Shown here piece after piece: positions 45,735 to 56,851 of a stretch of DNA of 64,000 nucleotides. Origin of the DNA: Platerodrilus igneus (Eukaryota > Arthropoda > Insecta > Coleoptera > Lycidae); contig JARFIW010000942.1 in assembly GCA_036346225.1 (NCBI GenBank), forward strand, positions 3,348,501 through 3,412,500, given 5' to 3'. A program made the position numbers and the translations under genes. Within the stretch, counting starts at the first letter, position 1. Each line of letters opens with the position of its first letter. Below the pieces are notes generated by a model that was not told the DNA's origin, did no database searches, and saw nothing but the letters and a program-made list of their open reading frames with translations.

Positions 45735-47090
45735 TGGGATCTAGGTAAGCTTAATGATAGTAGGGTAAAAGAGGAATATAAACAAGTATTAGATAATAAG
45801 AGCAAAGAGATAGCTGTAGGAAGGAACGTAGAAAATAGATGGAAAGAAATAAAACTGACTGTACATGATATAGCAACACAGACTATAGGTAAGAAAAAAA
45901 TAGAAGCGAGAAAACCGTGGGTAACAAAGGAGATATTAGATTTAATAGAGAATAGAAGAAAGCTTAAACCTTTCAGAGAAGTGGATAGTGAAAGTAAGCA
46001 AAAATATAATACAGTTAGAAATAAGATAGTACATGAGTGTAGAAAAGCTAGAAATAAATGGATGGAAGAGAACTGTAAGGGAATACAAGATGATTTGAGA
46101 GTAGGTAAGACAGACAGGGCATACAGGGCAGTTAAAAGGTTTTTTGGGGAAGATAGGAAAAAATATAATGGTATTAGAGACGAGAATAATGAGCTTCTAA
46201 TAAATAAAGTTGAGGTAGCAGATAGATGGAAAAGATATTTAGAAGATTTATATAAGGGAGACGATATGGATGAGTTAGAGAACGACCAAGAAGAGGATGT
46301 AGAAATAGGGTTCTCAATATTAAGAGAGGAATTTGATAGAGCTATTCGGAATCTTAAACTAAATAAAGCGCCAGGGATAGACGATATTCCCGCAGAATTA
46401 ATAAAATATGCAAGTCAGAAAACTTTAGATAGATTATATGAACTAGTGAAATTAATATATGATACAGGTGAGGTTCCAATAGATTTCGAAAAAAATATTA
46501 TTATTGCAATCCCAAAAAAGTCAGGAGCTGATAGGTGTGAGAATTTTAGAACGGTTAGTTTAACTTCTCATGCTTCCAAAATACTAACAATAATAATTAA
46601 AAATAGAGTAGAAGCTTTGACTGAGAATTATTTAGGCGAAGACCAATATGGTTTTCGTAAAGACAGAGGGACTAGAGAACCGATACTAATGATTAGGGTA
46701 ATTATCGAAAAAAGGTTACAAAAAAATAAAAAGACTCATTTCGCATTTGTAGATTTAGAAAAAGCATTTGATAGGGTTAATTGGATTGTTATGTTCAGGG
46801 TTTTGCAAAAAATAGGAATCTCTCATAGGGATAGAAAAATTATTTACAGTCTATATAAAACCAAAGTGTAGTAATTAGATTTGATGAAATAGAAAAGGAA
46901 GCTAAGATTAGAAATGGTGTTAGACAGGGTTGTATACTGTCTCCTTGATTTTTAATGTTTATATTGAGGAAGCTTTAAACTTAGCTAGAGAGAGAAAAGA
47001 GATAGGTATTAGTGTACAGGGACAGAAAATAGACATGTTACGTTTTGCAGATGATATAGCCATTATAGCAGAGTCTAGAAAAGAGTTAGG
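45735..47090 (+). pseudogene. LINE copy 2 reverse transcriptase domain
   Basis: An open frame from about 45735 runs to 46871: linker, then LNKAPGIDDIPAELIKYA (near 46360), IIIAIPKKSGADRCENFRTV (near 46497), EDQYGFRKDRGTREPI (near 46640), HFAFVDLEKAFDRVNW (near 46738, motif A Asp). After a stop or frameshift come NGVRQGCILSP (near 46914, motif B, then a stop TGA) and LRFADDIAIIAES (near 47040, FADD active site). Only three or four lesions interrupt an otherwise good protein. The family is often annotated wrongly as a host craniofacial development protein. Confidence 0.9.
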
Positions 47091-47135
47091 AGAGTTTTAA
47101 ATATTTTAGATGAGATACTACGGAGTAACTATAGT

Positions 47136-47798
47136 ATGAGAATTAACTCGGTAAAGACAAAGATAATGACAAGTGAGTTACAGCATAGTTATAAACCAAA
47201 ATTAAAAATAGGTAATACCGAGTTAGAGGAGGTAGATGAATTTTGCTATTTAGGTAGTATAATTACAAAGGATGGACGTAGCAGAAGGGATATAGTAGCT
47301 AGAATAGCTCAAGCTAGAAAAATGTTTTTAAAAAGAAAAACTTACTAATAGCTAATAGTATTAGTTTAGATAATAGAAAAGTTTTTAAAGTCGTACGTAT
47401 GGAGCGTTCTACTATACGGTAGTGAGACTTGGACAATTAAAGAAGTAGATAAGAAAAGGATAGAAGCTTTTGAAACTTGGTGCTATAGGAGAATGTTAAA
47501 GATTAGCTGGACAGATAGAGTAACAAACGAGGAAGTTTATAGAAGGATAGGTGAGGAACCCTGTATGTGGAAACAATTGAAGGTCAGGAGAGATAGAATG
47601 ATAGGGCACCAGTTAAGACATGAGGGACTATTTAGTAAAGTCTTAGATTATAGACTACCAAATAAAAATAGAGTAGGAAGGCCTAGACAAAGCTATATTA
47701 GTCAAATAATTAGAGATTTAGGTTGTGAAGGGTATGTGGACCTTTTTAGATTAGCTCAGAATAGAAAAGAATTTAGAGCTGCGTCAAACCGACTTTAA
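47136..47798 (+). pseudogene. LINE copy 2 C-terminal region
   Basis: MRINSVKTKIM and EEVDEFCYLGSIITKDGR are followed by a broken segment with LLYGSETWTI (near 47416), then WCYRRMLKISWTDRVTNEEV (near 47480) and a C-terminal FRLAQNRKEFRAASNRL ending at 47798. The SWTDR.TNEEV block is typical of this LINE group. Confidence 0.85.
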
Positions 47799-47847
47799 GT
47801 AAGTTCGAAAACAAAACAAAAAAAATATAAAAATCAGTTAACTAAAT

Positions 47848-48306
47848 GTCACCAGGACATAACTCACAATTAGTTAGAGGTCTGGCATGTTGGTAGCGTT
47901 TTGTTGCTTAAGCCTTACCATAACATATAATTTAATAAACGTCACCATGATATAGCTCACAATTAGGTAGCGGTCTGGCATGTTGGTAGCGATTTGTTGC
48001 TTAAGCCTTACCATAACATATAATTTAATAAACGTCACCTTGACATAACTCACAATTAGGTAGCGGTCTGGCATGTTGGTAGCGTTTCGTTGCTTAAGCC
48101 TTATCATAACAGATAATTTAATAAACGTCATCATGACATAACTCACAATTAGGTAGCGGTCTGGCATGTTGGTAGCGTTTCGTTGCTTAAGCCTTACCAT
48201 AACATATAATTTAATAAACGTCACCATAACATAACTCACAATTAGGTAGCGGTCTGGCATGTTGACAGCGATTCGTTGCTTAAGCCTTACCATAACATAT
48301 AATTTA
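47848..48306. repeat. 93-bp minisatellite, about 4.9 units
   Basis: Units start at 47848, 47941, 48034, 48127 and 48220 with gtca-c and share cataactcacaattaggtag, cggtctggcatgttg and ttgcttaagcctta. They differ at a few positions each. Because 93 is a multiple of three, the minus strand has a stop-free frame (47874-48293) repeating the same 31 residues; I read this as a consequence of unit length, not a gene. It lies exactly between a LINE 3' end and another LINE 3' end. Confidence 0.93.
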
Positions 48307-48435
48307 ACACTTTTCCTTTTTGAAGCGGATAACCAGGTTATATTTCATTTCCCTATAAATGGTAATCATGTGAACATGTTAGAGTTCTTTAACAACCATC
48401 AGGTTGCTAATATCTATGTAGAGCCAGCTGGATAG
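48307..48435. other. Junction segment
   Basis: Unassigned 130 bp between the minisatellite and the second LINE end. It contains a moderately GC-rich stretch without motif. Confidence 0.3.
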
Positions 48436-48605
48436 GAAAAAGATAGAAGGATATAGGAAGACCTAGACCAAACTATATTAGTCAAATTATTAGAAATTTA
48501 GGTTGTGAAGGGTATGTTGAGCTTTTTAGATTAGCACAGAATAGAAAAGAAGTTAGAGCTGCGTCAAACCGACCTTAAGTAAGGTCGAAAACAAAATGAT
48601 GATGT
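48436..48605 (+). mobile_element. 5'-truncated LINE 3' end
   Basis: From about 48452 the sequence matches 47675-47815: gtcaaat-attaga-atttaggttgtgaagggtatgt, ttagattagc-cagaatagaaaaga and gctgcgtcaaaccgac-ttaagtaag-tcgaaaacaaaa. It ends with TGATGATG, the tail type also found in LINE copy 1. Only the last 150 bp of the element are present, a typical 5' truncation. Confidence 0.85.
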
Positions 48606-48823
48606 TGTTTATCTTTAAATATAAGTTCTAAATTGTACAAAGATAGTTTTGAATAATTGACTAAAGGAATTCTGTCCTTGCAATACGTATATACAAACAT
48701 GTATTTATAGTAAAGTGTAAATAATTTATAAATATATAACATTGACGACAGATAATACAACATGTAACAGTTTATGTAAGTGATGTTCGTTCCATGCTTA
48801 CAAGTGAATGTCATGTAACGAAT

Positions 48824-49010
48824 ATATATATATATATATATATATAAAATACTATATTTAGTAGCCATTGAAAAGACCTGATAGATGGTCAAAACAGTTT
48901 GGATAATAACCGAATGGAAAATCTTGAGGTAAAATATCGTTTATTTACTTGAAGCATAAAGATCATTCGTCATTAGAAACAACGAAGATATATATATATA
49001 TATATATATA
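48824..49010. repeat. Two short (TA)n tracts
   Basis: (TA)n at 48824-48846 and (TA)n at 48990-49010, separated by unassigned DNA. Confidence 0.9.
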
Positions 49011-49059
49011 GAGTATACTATAAATTTAGAACCAGGGTAGAAAATTAATTAACGACATC

Positions 49060-51008
49060 AAATAATTTTAATTATTCCTGTATAAAGAAACAAATAGAAA
49101 TTACATGCGAAATTTATATTAATTAATTCAATTTTAAGTAACCGGATATTAAACAAAAGTGTACAAATAATAATTAATATTTAATTGGTATTCGCTAAAA
49201 TTAAAGGGTAGAAGTCAATGCCATTCATTATGTATTGTTAACTTGAGTTAATTGAACCATTAGTAATGTATAATATAGCATAAAAGCCTGTGAAAATCCA
49301 AGGTTGGTAACAGAACAGCTAAAGGATAGGTTACAATACCATGAAACAGAATGCTCGGAGAATTATAGCTTAAAACGTTCATTAGAAGACACACCTGCAA
49401 ACTTTAAATGTCAAGTTCTAATAAATTTGAATAGATAAACATGCAGCTTCTACGTATATTGGAAACGGTCGGATGTTTTAGCAGGAAATGCTAGATGAGG
49501 TTATTACATAGGAATCCACGTGGATTTAAATAGCATATATACTGAATATTGATTTGTACCACTCAGACCAGGGTAGAAAGGGATGGATAAAACGCGTAAA
49601 GCAGAGACACTGATAATAAAAGGCGTGATTTGTGAAGCTTCACTGGTTACGATTGGTTGAAAATAAGATGCAAACTGAGAGGAAAAATAACATTTCTGTA
49701 TAAAATTAATTAGTTATTTCCAGACGTTGCGAGTCGTGTCGAAATTTCTGAGATTTTAACTGGTGCGAGTGCAAATTTAATAAGAACCGACGCACAGGCG
49801 GTCGAGATGGGAACATAGTATACGAAATTCTAGAAACTGGCCGGTTTGGGGACAAAACCGACAGACGGGCTAACCACTATATATACCCAGGTTAATATGA
49901 GTTTTCTCTCTTAGATTTTCGATTTGATTCAATGCTTTAAACAGTGCTTTTAGTTTTCCGATTTTGATAGAATAATTTAAACAGTTTGCTCGTATACTTT
50001 AAGTGATTTAAATACAGTTTGTTCTTTACGTGCTACAATGAAATGTTATTTAGTGCACTTAGAAAGAAGATACAAGGTAATAAAGTCTAGTATTCGACTG
50101 TACCAATTAGTCAAATTTGCAACGATAAATGAATACACATAAAGTAGGCAGTTTTGGCGTATATTTGTGAAAGAATTATGAATTTCTTTGCTATTTTTCG
50201 GGGTGTTAATAATTAAATGTTATTCGTAAACGTGATCTGGATCCACAAAACAAAATTTAGATATACACAAATGAAGTTCCTGAATAAGCCCTGAAACAAC
50301 TTTAGATGAATGGTGGTGTAGAAAAATGTTTAAAAGCGGTCAGAATCTGAGGACCGTAAACATAAACCCAGTTGGAATGGTGGAATTAGCCAGGACGATG
50401 TACATTGAAGCCACTAGTGCAGTAACCTTCAGGTAACTTATGCTTTGTTGTTCGATCTTTGATGTGTTGGTGTGTGTTGAATAACTTTTAATTGATTTAC
50501 TTAAAATGGACAGTAGTGAAATTGTACTAACAGCAAATTTTTAATTTTAAGGTGAGATTTTCTTGTTTAAGTAGAAAGGGTATTTAGTATTTATGTTCTG
50601 GATTATGATGAAAATTTGGGTATGTCTTTGAGCTCAATTAGACGAACCTGGTTAATTAACGTAAAGGGTGGTAGATGCTCCTTTGTATTCAGACTCAGGT
50701 CTGCAAATATTGTTATATTTAATTAGTAGGCATCCTACAAGGACTTTAATTCTGGATGCACATTAAAATGATAACAAATTTAATCTTGAAATTTTCTGAT
50801 GCTGAAATTTATGCTGAATTTTAATTTTGAAATTTTAATGTATTGTGAATATTGATGTAAATAGAGTTAACGTTGATGTTTGTGGTAGGAATGTGTTTGT
50901 TTTTATGAATGAGGATGAAGGTTTAACTAGGTGAGCAGCGGAGGCGGAGAGAGTAAAGAGGAGATTATCCGAATGCAATTCAACGGACAAGAGAATCACA
51001 TCAAATCT
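49060..51008 (+). repeat. LTR/leader-like block, plus orientation
   Basis: The block is related over its first 0.9 kb to the reverse complement of 58.9-59.75 kb: cctgtataaag-aacaa at 49078, gtagaag-caatgccatt at 49210, gcataaaagc-tgt near 49279, taccactca-accagg near 49557 and aggcg-ga-ttgt near 49621. It has a TATA-like ACTATATATACC at 49877, a donor-like AAGGTAATAAAG near 50073, and ends where PBS-like units begin (51009). This is what a long LTR plus leader would look like. I could not fix the TG start. Confidence 0.5.
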
Positions 51009-51205
51009 TGGCGCCCAATTCGTGAGGCGCGATTCTCATAAGGGTTCACAGGATCTTGACGGCCCAACGTTGGGGCTCGAATATTTTTTTTTACTCTAGT
51101 GAGGTTTTTTGTAGGTTTCACAGAATCTTGACGCCCAATCTGTGGGGCTCGAATGATCAGCAGAAAGTACCAGTTCCCGTGACCAAAGGCGCATTTCACA
51201 GCAAT
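51009..51205 (+). repeat. Three primer-binding-site-like units
   Basis: Units begin at 51009 (TGGCGCCCAATTCGTGAGGC), 51057 (TGACGGCCCAACGTTGGGGC) and 51129 (TGACGCCCAATCTGTGGGGC), each followed by tcgaat or cgatt. TGGCGCCCAA plus GTGGGGC resembles the primer-binding site that follows the 5' LTR in Gypsy elements primed by a tRNA-Lys type. Several copies in tandem cannot all serve as primer sites. The last part (atttcacagcaatca) runs into (TA)n. Confidence 0.65.

Positions 51206-51207
<2 letters not shown>

Positions 51208-51290
<83 letters not shown>
51208..51290. repeat. (TA)n microsatellite, about 41 units
   Basis: A pure TA run. It separates PBS-like units from a TCTAGTATCGTGTAATTAA block that also follows (TA)n at 63.83 kb. 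Confidence 0.97.
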
Positions 51291-51293
<3 letters not shown>

Positions 51294-51295
51294 AG

Positions 51296-52119
51296 TATCG
51301 TGTAATTAAAAGGGGCAATAAAATACATAAGTTAACTCATAGGGTTAAGAGCGATTAGGTACAGTAAAATAAATTTATTGAGTTAAAAGATTTTCAACAA
51401 TTATTTTCTAGCCTAATTAATGGATAATAGGGGAATATCCATGGAAGTAATGGATAGACGGAGGATCTACCAGACGGCAACATCCACAAGGAGCTAGTTG
51501 ATGGATCGCAGTATGAAGACAGAATAAGACATTTTATGGTGAATATTTTCATAGTGTTTGTGGTGTTTTGATGTGTTTTATGATTATTTGCTTTGATTTT
51601 TATTTGAACAGACATATATAGGACTGTTAAAACGAAATTGATTTTTGAGCATTATTCATTAATTTGCAAATAACCAAAAGTTGTAGAAAGGTATAGAGGG
51701 TTTTTTGATATTGGTCGTGCAGAAATTATATGCACATCTATAAAGTTTTAAGGTGAGCTCATGCTAGAACGAAGGGTAACGTAAGGTATGAGGAATGCCC
51801 TTACTTTAATCAAAAGTTATATGTTAAAAGGGTTATCAATATGCAAAACGAGTGTTATAAAATTTAGTGAACACATGAACGTATATAAAGCTATGGTATT
51901 TTGAATTTGAAAAAAATGTAATTTGGATTTTCAGATAAATTGAGTGTGATATTTTGGTTAATTGAGTTAGTTTTGAATGCATGATTGATGTGGATTTCTA
52001 TTTATGTTTCTATGGGAGGAAGTTTGTTTGATGTAACAGGTAGGTGTATGTAATACAAAGGAAGCATCAAATTAGGAGGACTGATTCAGGAGCAACCGAG
52101 GCAAGATTTGAGCGTAAGT
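51296..52119 (+). repeat. LTR-like block following (TA)n
   Basis: The first 170 bp (tcgtgtaattaa-ggg, gttaactcatag, acagtaaaataaatttatt and caattattttcta) match 63828-63990 at the end of the window, also just after (TA)n. The remainder runs into a second set of PBS-like units at 52.12 kb, so this may be an LTR of the same element family, possibly starting TGTAATTAA at 51302. No coding frame. Confidence 0.45.
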
Positions 52120-52335
52120 ACACAGCATATATAACGGCCCAATTCGTGGGGCGAGAATAAAGGGTTAATTTCACAGCAATTTATGGCACCCAATTTATGG
52201 AGAATGATTCCAGAGTAAATCTCACATTTTTTTTGGTACCCGGTTTGTGGGGCATGATTCCAGGTAAAATACACAGCATTTTATATAGCAGTCCAACTCT
52301 GGGGCTCGATTGTTCAGGTTAATTCACAGCATATA
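52120..52335 (+). repeat. 50-bp tandem units with primer-binding-site-like core
   Basis: Four units, anchors at 52135, 52185, 52235 and 52287, period about 50 bp: cggcccaattcgtggggcga, ggcacccaatttatggagaa, ggtacccggtttgtggggca and a cagtccaactctggggctcg core. Each is followed by gattc or similar and by cacagca-ttta. The regular 50-bp period is the same motif family as at 51.0-51.2 kb, and again a (TA)n tract follows. Confidence 0.7.
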
Positions 52336-52356
52336 TATATATATATATATATTATA

Positions 52357-52409
<53 letters not shown>
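52332..52409. repeat. (TA)n microsatellite
   Basis: About 38 TA units with one interruption (ttatactaa). It abuts the Gypsy 5' LTR start at 52410. Confidence 0.95.
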
Positions 52410-52412
<3 letters not shown>

Positions 52413-53239
52413 GGTGTATTTTTGGACTGGGGTTTTATTACGACATAGAAAGTGGGAGGTTTTAAATTTTAAAGGGGGAATTGGAGATTTCTCCGGGTTA
52501 TAGCTTAAGGTAGTTTTAAGTCTGCCCAAAAGACTTGAAAAGACAATCATTAGAAATATTAAGTTAGTTTTAGTATGTGTAAATAAAAACAATATGCATG
52601 TCAGCATGTAGTAGCAACAAAAGGTAGCATGTGCTACATCTACATACCATCAAATAAACAGGTTAGCTTAGAAAATGATTAAAAGAGATATCATAGTGGG
52701 TAAAAAGAAATATTAGGGATAGAAGTGTGCTGTTATAGGTTACCTGGGTGATGGGAAACATAAATAAAGGGTCTTTTACAAATAATTCTTCAACGTGTAT
52801 AGTCATAAGAAATTGAGCTCAGTGAAAATTTCATTAGTTGACGAATAATTTATGAACACAAAGACTTGTATAAAAATGAGCTTTGTGTAAATTTAGTGGA
52901 AATAAGTGATTTTATAATAGAGAGTAGAAATAAGGTATTAGAGAAGAAATTAGAAGAAGAGATTATTGTTGAAGAAATAATTTTGAGATTGATATGAAAA
53001 CAGAATATTTGGACACATTGTATATAGACATTAATTATTGGAAATGTATTTAGAAGTTTTTTGAAGTTGTGATTGATTGGTTGTCTTTAAAACAAAAAAA
53101 ATAAAACGTCAAATTAAATTCCTGTCTGTCATTTGAAGTCTAGTTAAAATTGAATCCAAGTGTAGACAAGAAGATTTCAAACCGATAGAAAACAAATCCG
53201 GAAACAATAGAATAATCAGCTTGTCAAGGAATAAGTGCA
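52410..53239 (+). repeat. Gypsy 5' LTR
   Basis: Starts TGTGGTGTATTTTTGG and ends AATAAGTGCA. Nearly identical to 56023-56851. After it comes gttggtagttgg and at once the protease frame, with no space for a leader or gag. The last bases plus the following gtt are shared by both LTR copies, so the exact end could be up to three bases later. Confidence 0.85.
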
Positions 53240-53244
53240 GTTGG

Positions 53245-53934
53245 TAGTTGGTAGATAGTGGGTCAGAATTATCATTGATAAATGCAAAGTTAGTTGCTGA
53301 ACATAAGGAGACATTAGAAAAAAAAATATATGGAATAAAGAAGATTCATCTATGGTCTGCAATGAAGGGGAAATTGTCATCGATAAATAAAATGGTTTGG
53401 GTCAAGATTTATATGAATGAAGAGAATTTGGGAGAAGCAGAATTTTTAATTGTCGAAGGTTTGTGGATGGACATGATAATTGGTTTGAATATGATGGAAA
53501 GATTTGGTATATTGATTAATGGAAAGGAAAAATGTGTGGAAATACAAGGAAGAAGTGAAATAGGTGTGGATCAAGGAATGAAAAGTTGTGTGGTGCCATC
53601 GATATTAAGGAAGTATAGACAGGAGTGGATTATTAATAATGGTGATATGGATATGAATGAAAATATGGTAGATAAAAAGTTGGATAAGAAAAGTCTGGAA
53701 GAGTTGAAACAAGAGAATGTAATAATTGTGTGCAGTTTATTTCAAAGGGTTTTTAAGGAGGAACAAATAGGGACACAAGATCAAGATATTAAAATAAGGC
53801 TGAGTGAGTTAATAGATAAACATGTTGGATTGTTTAATGAAGAGATACGTTTTGAAGAGAAATATGTTCATAAATTAGAGATTATAGATGATAAAGGGTT
53901 TATACAAAAATATATCCGATTCCATATCAATTGA
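53245..53934 (+). pseudogene. Gypsy aspartic protease and linker
   Basis: The frame opens with VDSGSELSLINAKLV (53248 on), where DSG is the retropepsin active site. Next are SINKMVWVKIYM, AEFLIVEGLWMDMIIGLNMM (the IIGLD-like flap-side strand with Asp changed to Asn) and a long linker to the RT domain ending at 53934. The expected N-terminal protease residues and gag are missing because the LTR joins directly here. The enzyme would process the polyprotein. Confidence 0.85.
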
Positions 53935-54529
53935 GGAGTAGGGTGAAAGAACAGATGAAGATATTGTTGCAAAATGGAATAATTGAGTCGGCGAAAACTA
54001 ATTTTATCAATCCAGTAGTGATTGTTCCGAAGACAGACAAATCGAAATTGAGGATATGTCTAGACGCAAGAAACTGAATGAGATCACAAGACCTCAATTT
54101 GAACAAGCATAAGGGATTGAGAACCTTTTATACAAAGTGACTAATAAAAAAATATTTAGTAAACTCGATTTGAAGAATTCTTTCTGGTTAATACCACTAC
54201 ACAGAGACAGCAGAAAGTACACGAGATTTAGCATAGAGGGAAAAATTTTCCAGTATAAAGTGGTACCTTTCGGACTTTCAACGTCTTCTGCAGCACTCGT
54301 GAGAGCAATGCAAAAGCTGCTAAACCCATTGGAAGAATTTTGTACCCATTATGTTGATGACGTGCTAGTATTCTCGTCAGAAAATGAGGAACATTTAGTT
54401 CATCTCGAAAAAGTGATAGAAAAATTAGATGGAGGACTGAAGGTCAATGTTAAGAAATGCGAATTTTTTAAGAAAAAAGTAGATTATATGGGTGGGCGCT
54501 GTATCTACAAGAGTACAATTTCAGAATAA
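53935..54529 (+). pseudogene. Gypsy reverse transcriptase
   Basis: After a frameshift at about 53925, the fingers are readable (IESAKTNFINPVVIVPKTDK, LRICLDARKLNEITRPQFE, near 53980-54105). From 54137 follow IFSKLDLKNSFWLIPLHRDS (motif A Asp), KVVPFGLSTSSAALVRAMQK, YVDDVLVFSSENEEHL (near 54350, active site) and CEFFKKKVDYMGG. The thumb ends there and the RNase H domain that should follow is missing. Two stops or shifts near 53935 and 54075-54110. Confidence 0.9.
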
Positions 54530-54545
54530 GACATAGGTCAGGAAA

Positions 54546-55832
54546 AAAAATGTTACTGTGGATTTCCTAAGTAGAAAAGATGTGGATAGAGAAAAGAAAA
54601 AGGAAGGATATTTACTGGCACTGAATATGTTAAATGAGGAAGGAGAATGGACAAGAAGGAGATTTGAAGAGTTGAAAGAGGAAGAAGGAATCAAAGAAAT
54701 TAGGGAGCGCATAAGAAGAGAAGGGTTACAAAGTTATAGAGGATATAAAATCAAGAATGGAGTTTTGATTAAGAAGATAAGAGATCAAGAGTTATTGGTG
54801 TTAAATGAAGATGTAACAAGAGAAATGATGGCAGAGATACATGGGACATTCTGACATCCAGGAGTGAGAAAAACGATTTTGATATTTCGGGAAGCTTTTT
54901 ATTTGAAGTAGGATATCCAGATTGCAAAAGAAATAGTGGGAAGGTGTGAAACATGTATGTTGGCGAAAGATAAAAATAAAACTTTGGAAAATACGGTATT
55001 AAATATTCATACGAGTCAGCCATTTGAATTGGTAGCGATGGACTACGTCAGCAATTTACTTCCGGGACAATTCGGGTACAAGCACATATTGGTCATGGTT
55101 GACATCTTTTCAAAATTTGTTAGATTATATCCATCCAGGAGGTGTAATACAAAATTGGTCATCAAGGCAATAGATAATTTCGTAGAAGAAGTCGGCAGAA
55201 TTGAGACGATATTAGCGGACAATGCGACATATTTTAAGAACCAGCGGTTAATAGACAATTTGCAAGGAAAAAATATTAGAATAAAATTTTTAAGCATTAG
55301 GCACCCACAAGGTAATCCATGTGAGCGGTACATCAGGGAGTTGGTGAAATATCTTCGAATTCTATCGGAAGAACACCATGAAGGATGGGTTAAACATTTA
55401 ATTCAGGTTGAGAAATTTTTAAATACGGTACCGAACTCGGTTACGGAAATACCACCAATTACACTTATTCATGGAATTAAACCATGAAGACCGTGGAGAA
55501 ATCAGAATGAGTTAATAGACGTAACAGATTTACTTATAAAAGCAAGGGATAAAATAAATAAGAAAAGGGAAAAATTCTTAATGAGGGAGAACAATAAAAT
55601 AAAGAAACGGACATTGTTAAATATAGGAGATTCGGTGATTGTAAAGAGACTGAGGGTTTCAAACTTAGATAAGAAAATATGCGCAAAATTGTTGTATCCA
55701 TATGCTGGTTCATTTAAAATAAACAAGATATTTGCGAATGGTAATGTTTTTGAATTAGTAAATGAAAGTGGACAGAATATGGGTCGTTTCCATATTAATT
55801 TGTTGCATCCTGTACAAGGTATTATTATGTGA
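54546..55832 (+). pseudogene. Gypsy integrase
   Basis: VTVDFLSRKDVDRE (54553 on) is the usual start after RNase H. The finger has IHGTF-stop-HPGVRKT and CETCMLAKDK (near 54840-54965). The core has MDYVSNLLPGQFGYKHILVM (first Asp), ETILADNATYFKN (second Asp) and GNPCERYIRELVKYLR (Glu), so the DDE set is present. A stop at 55485 precedes a C-terminal part (55581-55832) with GDSVIVKRLRVS, a typical C-terminal barrel start, and GRFHINLLHPV. Lesions: a TGA at 54852, a TAG at 54908, and a TGA at 55485. Confidence 0.9.
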
Positions 55833-56022
55833 AGTCAACACAGTTAGAAAAGGATGTTATAAAAAAGAAAAAAAAATATTTTTTTTTGAAACTTAAAAAA
55901 ATTTAAAAAAATTCAAAATAAAATACAATTTTTTTTCTAAACTATAACTTCTAAAAATAGCGTATCTGTCACGGTGTAAAATTTATTTTTTTAAAATTTT
56001 ATTTAATTTTGGTGAGGCTTTA

Positions 56023-56851
56023 TGTGGTGTATTTTTGGACTGGGGTTTTATTAGGACATAGAAAGTGGGAGGTTTTAAATTTTAAAGGGGGAATTGGAGA
56101 TTTCTCCGGGTTATAACTTAAGGTAGTTTTAAGTTTGCCTAAAAGACTTGAAAAGACAATCATTAGACATATTAAGTTAGTTTTAGTATGTGTAAATAAA
56201 AACAATATGCATGTCAGCATGTAGTAGCAACAAAAGGTAGCATGTGCTACATCTACATATCATCAAATAAACAGGTTAGCTTAGAAAATGATTAAAAGAG
56301 ATATCATAGTGGGTAAAAAGAAATATTAGGGATAGAAGTGTGCTGTTATAGGTTACCTGGGTGATGGGAAACATAAATAAAGGGTCTTTTACAAATAATT
56401 CTTCAACGTGTATAGTCATAAGAAATTGAGCTCAGTGAAAATTTAATTAGTTGACGAATAATTTATGAACACAAAGACTTGTATAAAAATAAGCTTTGTG
56501 TAAATTTAGTGAAAATAAGTGATTTTATAATAGAGAGTAGAAATAAGGTATTAGACAAGAAATTAGAAGAAGAGATTATTGTTGAAGAAATAATTTTGAG
56601 ATTGATATGAAAACAGAATATTTGGACACATTGTATATAGACATTAATTATTGGAAATGTATTTAGAAGTTCTTTGAAGTTGTGATTGATTGGTTGTCTT
56701 TAAAACAAAAAAATAAAAAGTCAAATTAAATTCCTGTCTGTCATTTGAAGTCTAGTTAAAATTGAATCCAAGTGTAGACAAGAAGATTTCAAACCGCTAG
56801 AAAACAAATCCGGAAACAATAGAATAATCAGCTTGTCAAGGAATAAGTGCA
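56023..56851 (+). repeat. Gypsy 3' LTR
   Basis: Nearly identical partner of 52410-53239. It is preceded by an AT-rich 3' untranslated region (55833-56022) with A-runs; no clear polypurine tract touches the LTR (ggtgagg is 8 bp upstream). Confidence 0.87.

Larger units (their letters stand above)
44870..47815 (+). mobile_element. RTE-like LINE, copy 2, better preserved
   Basis: The 5' region has the ggatctccgggaggggg box (44911) that is also in LINE copy 1 (9120). It is followed by endonuclease and reverse transcriptase parts that stay readable in long frames and by a C-terminal region ending at 47798 with a TAAGTAAG-TTCGAAAACAAAA tail. About five lesions (near 45430, 45715-45735, 46870, 46945, 47095, 47345-47390) break the single long frame. 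The short end of the tail is repeated in a fragment at 48.44-48.59 kb. It is a different subfamily from copy 1, and younger by its state. Confidence 0.88.
52410..56851 (+). mobile_element. Young Gypsy element lacking gag and RNase H
   Basis: Two LTRs of about 830 bp (52410-53239 and 56023-56851) differ at only about 13 substitutions and one indel, so the insertion is fairly recent. The 2.78-kb inner part starts directly at the protease active site and holds protease, reverse transcriptase and integrase; gag and RNase H are absent. Coding frames have a few stops and shifts. Flanking target duplications are not clear because the left side is (TA)n. It would be a non-autonomous deletion derivative of a Ty3/Gypsy element. 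Confidence 0.88.

Noticed and set aside
44856..46871. A host craniofacial development protein 2-like gene
   Set aside because: The endonuclease plus FADD reverse transcriptase order, the truncated relatives and the tail identify a LINE.
47874..48293. 139-codon minus-strand frame of 31-residue repeats
   Set aside because: The unit is 93 bp, a multiple of three, so a stop-free frame is expected by chance of unit length; no promoter, start context or homology is seen.
47848..48306. CRISPR-like array
   Set aside because: The units are contiguous 93-bp repeats without unique spacers, and the genome is eukaryotic.
50996..51328. Frames with long Ile-Tyr repeats here and at 48.6 kb and 52.3 kb
   Set aside because: They read (TA)n microsatellites and have no other support.
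52410..52410. A target duplication for the Gypsy element
   Set aside because: The left flank is (TA)n and the right flank is gtttaaaa; no matching 4-6 bp pair can be shown.
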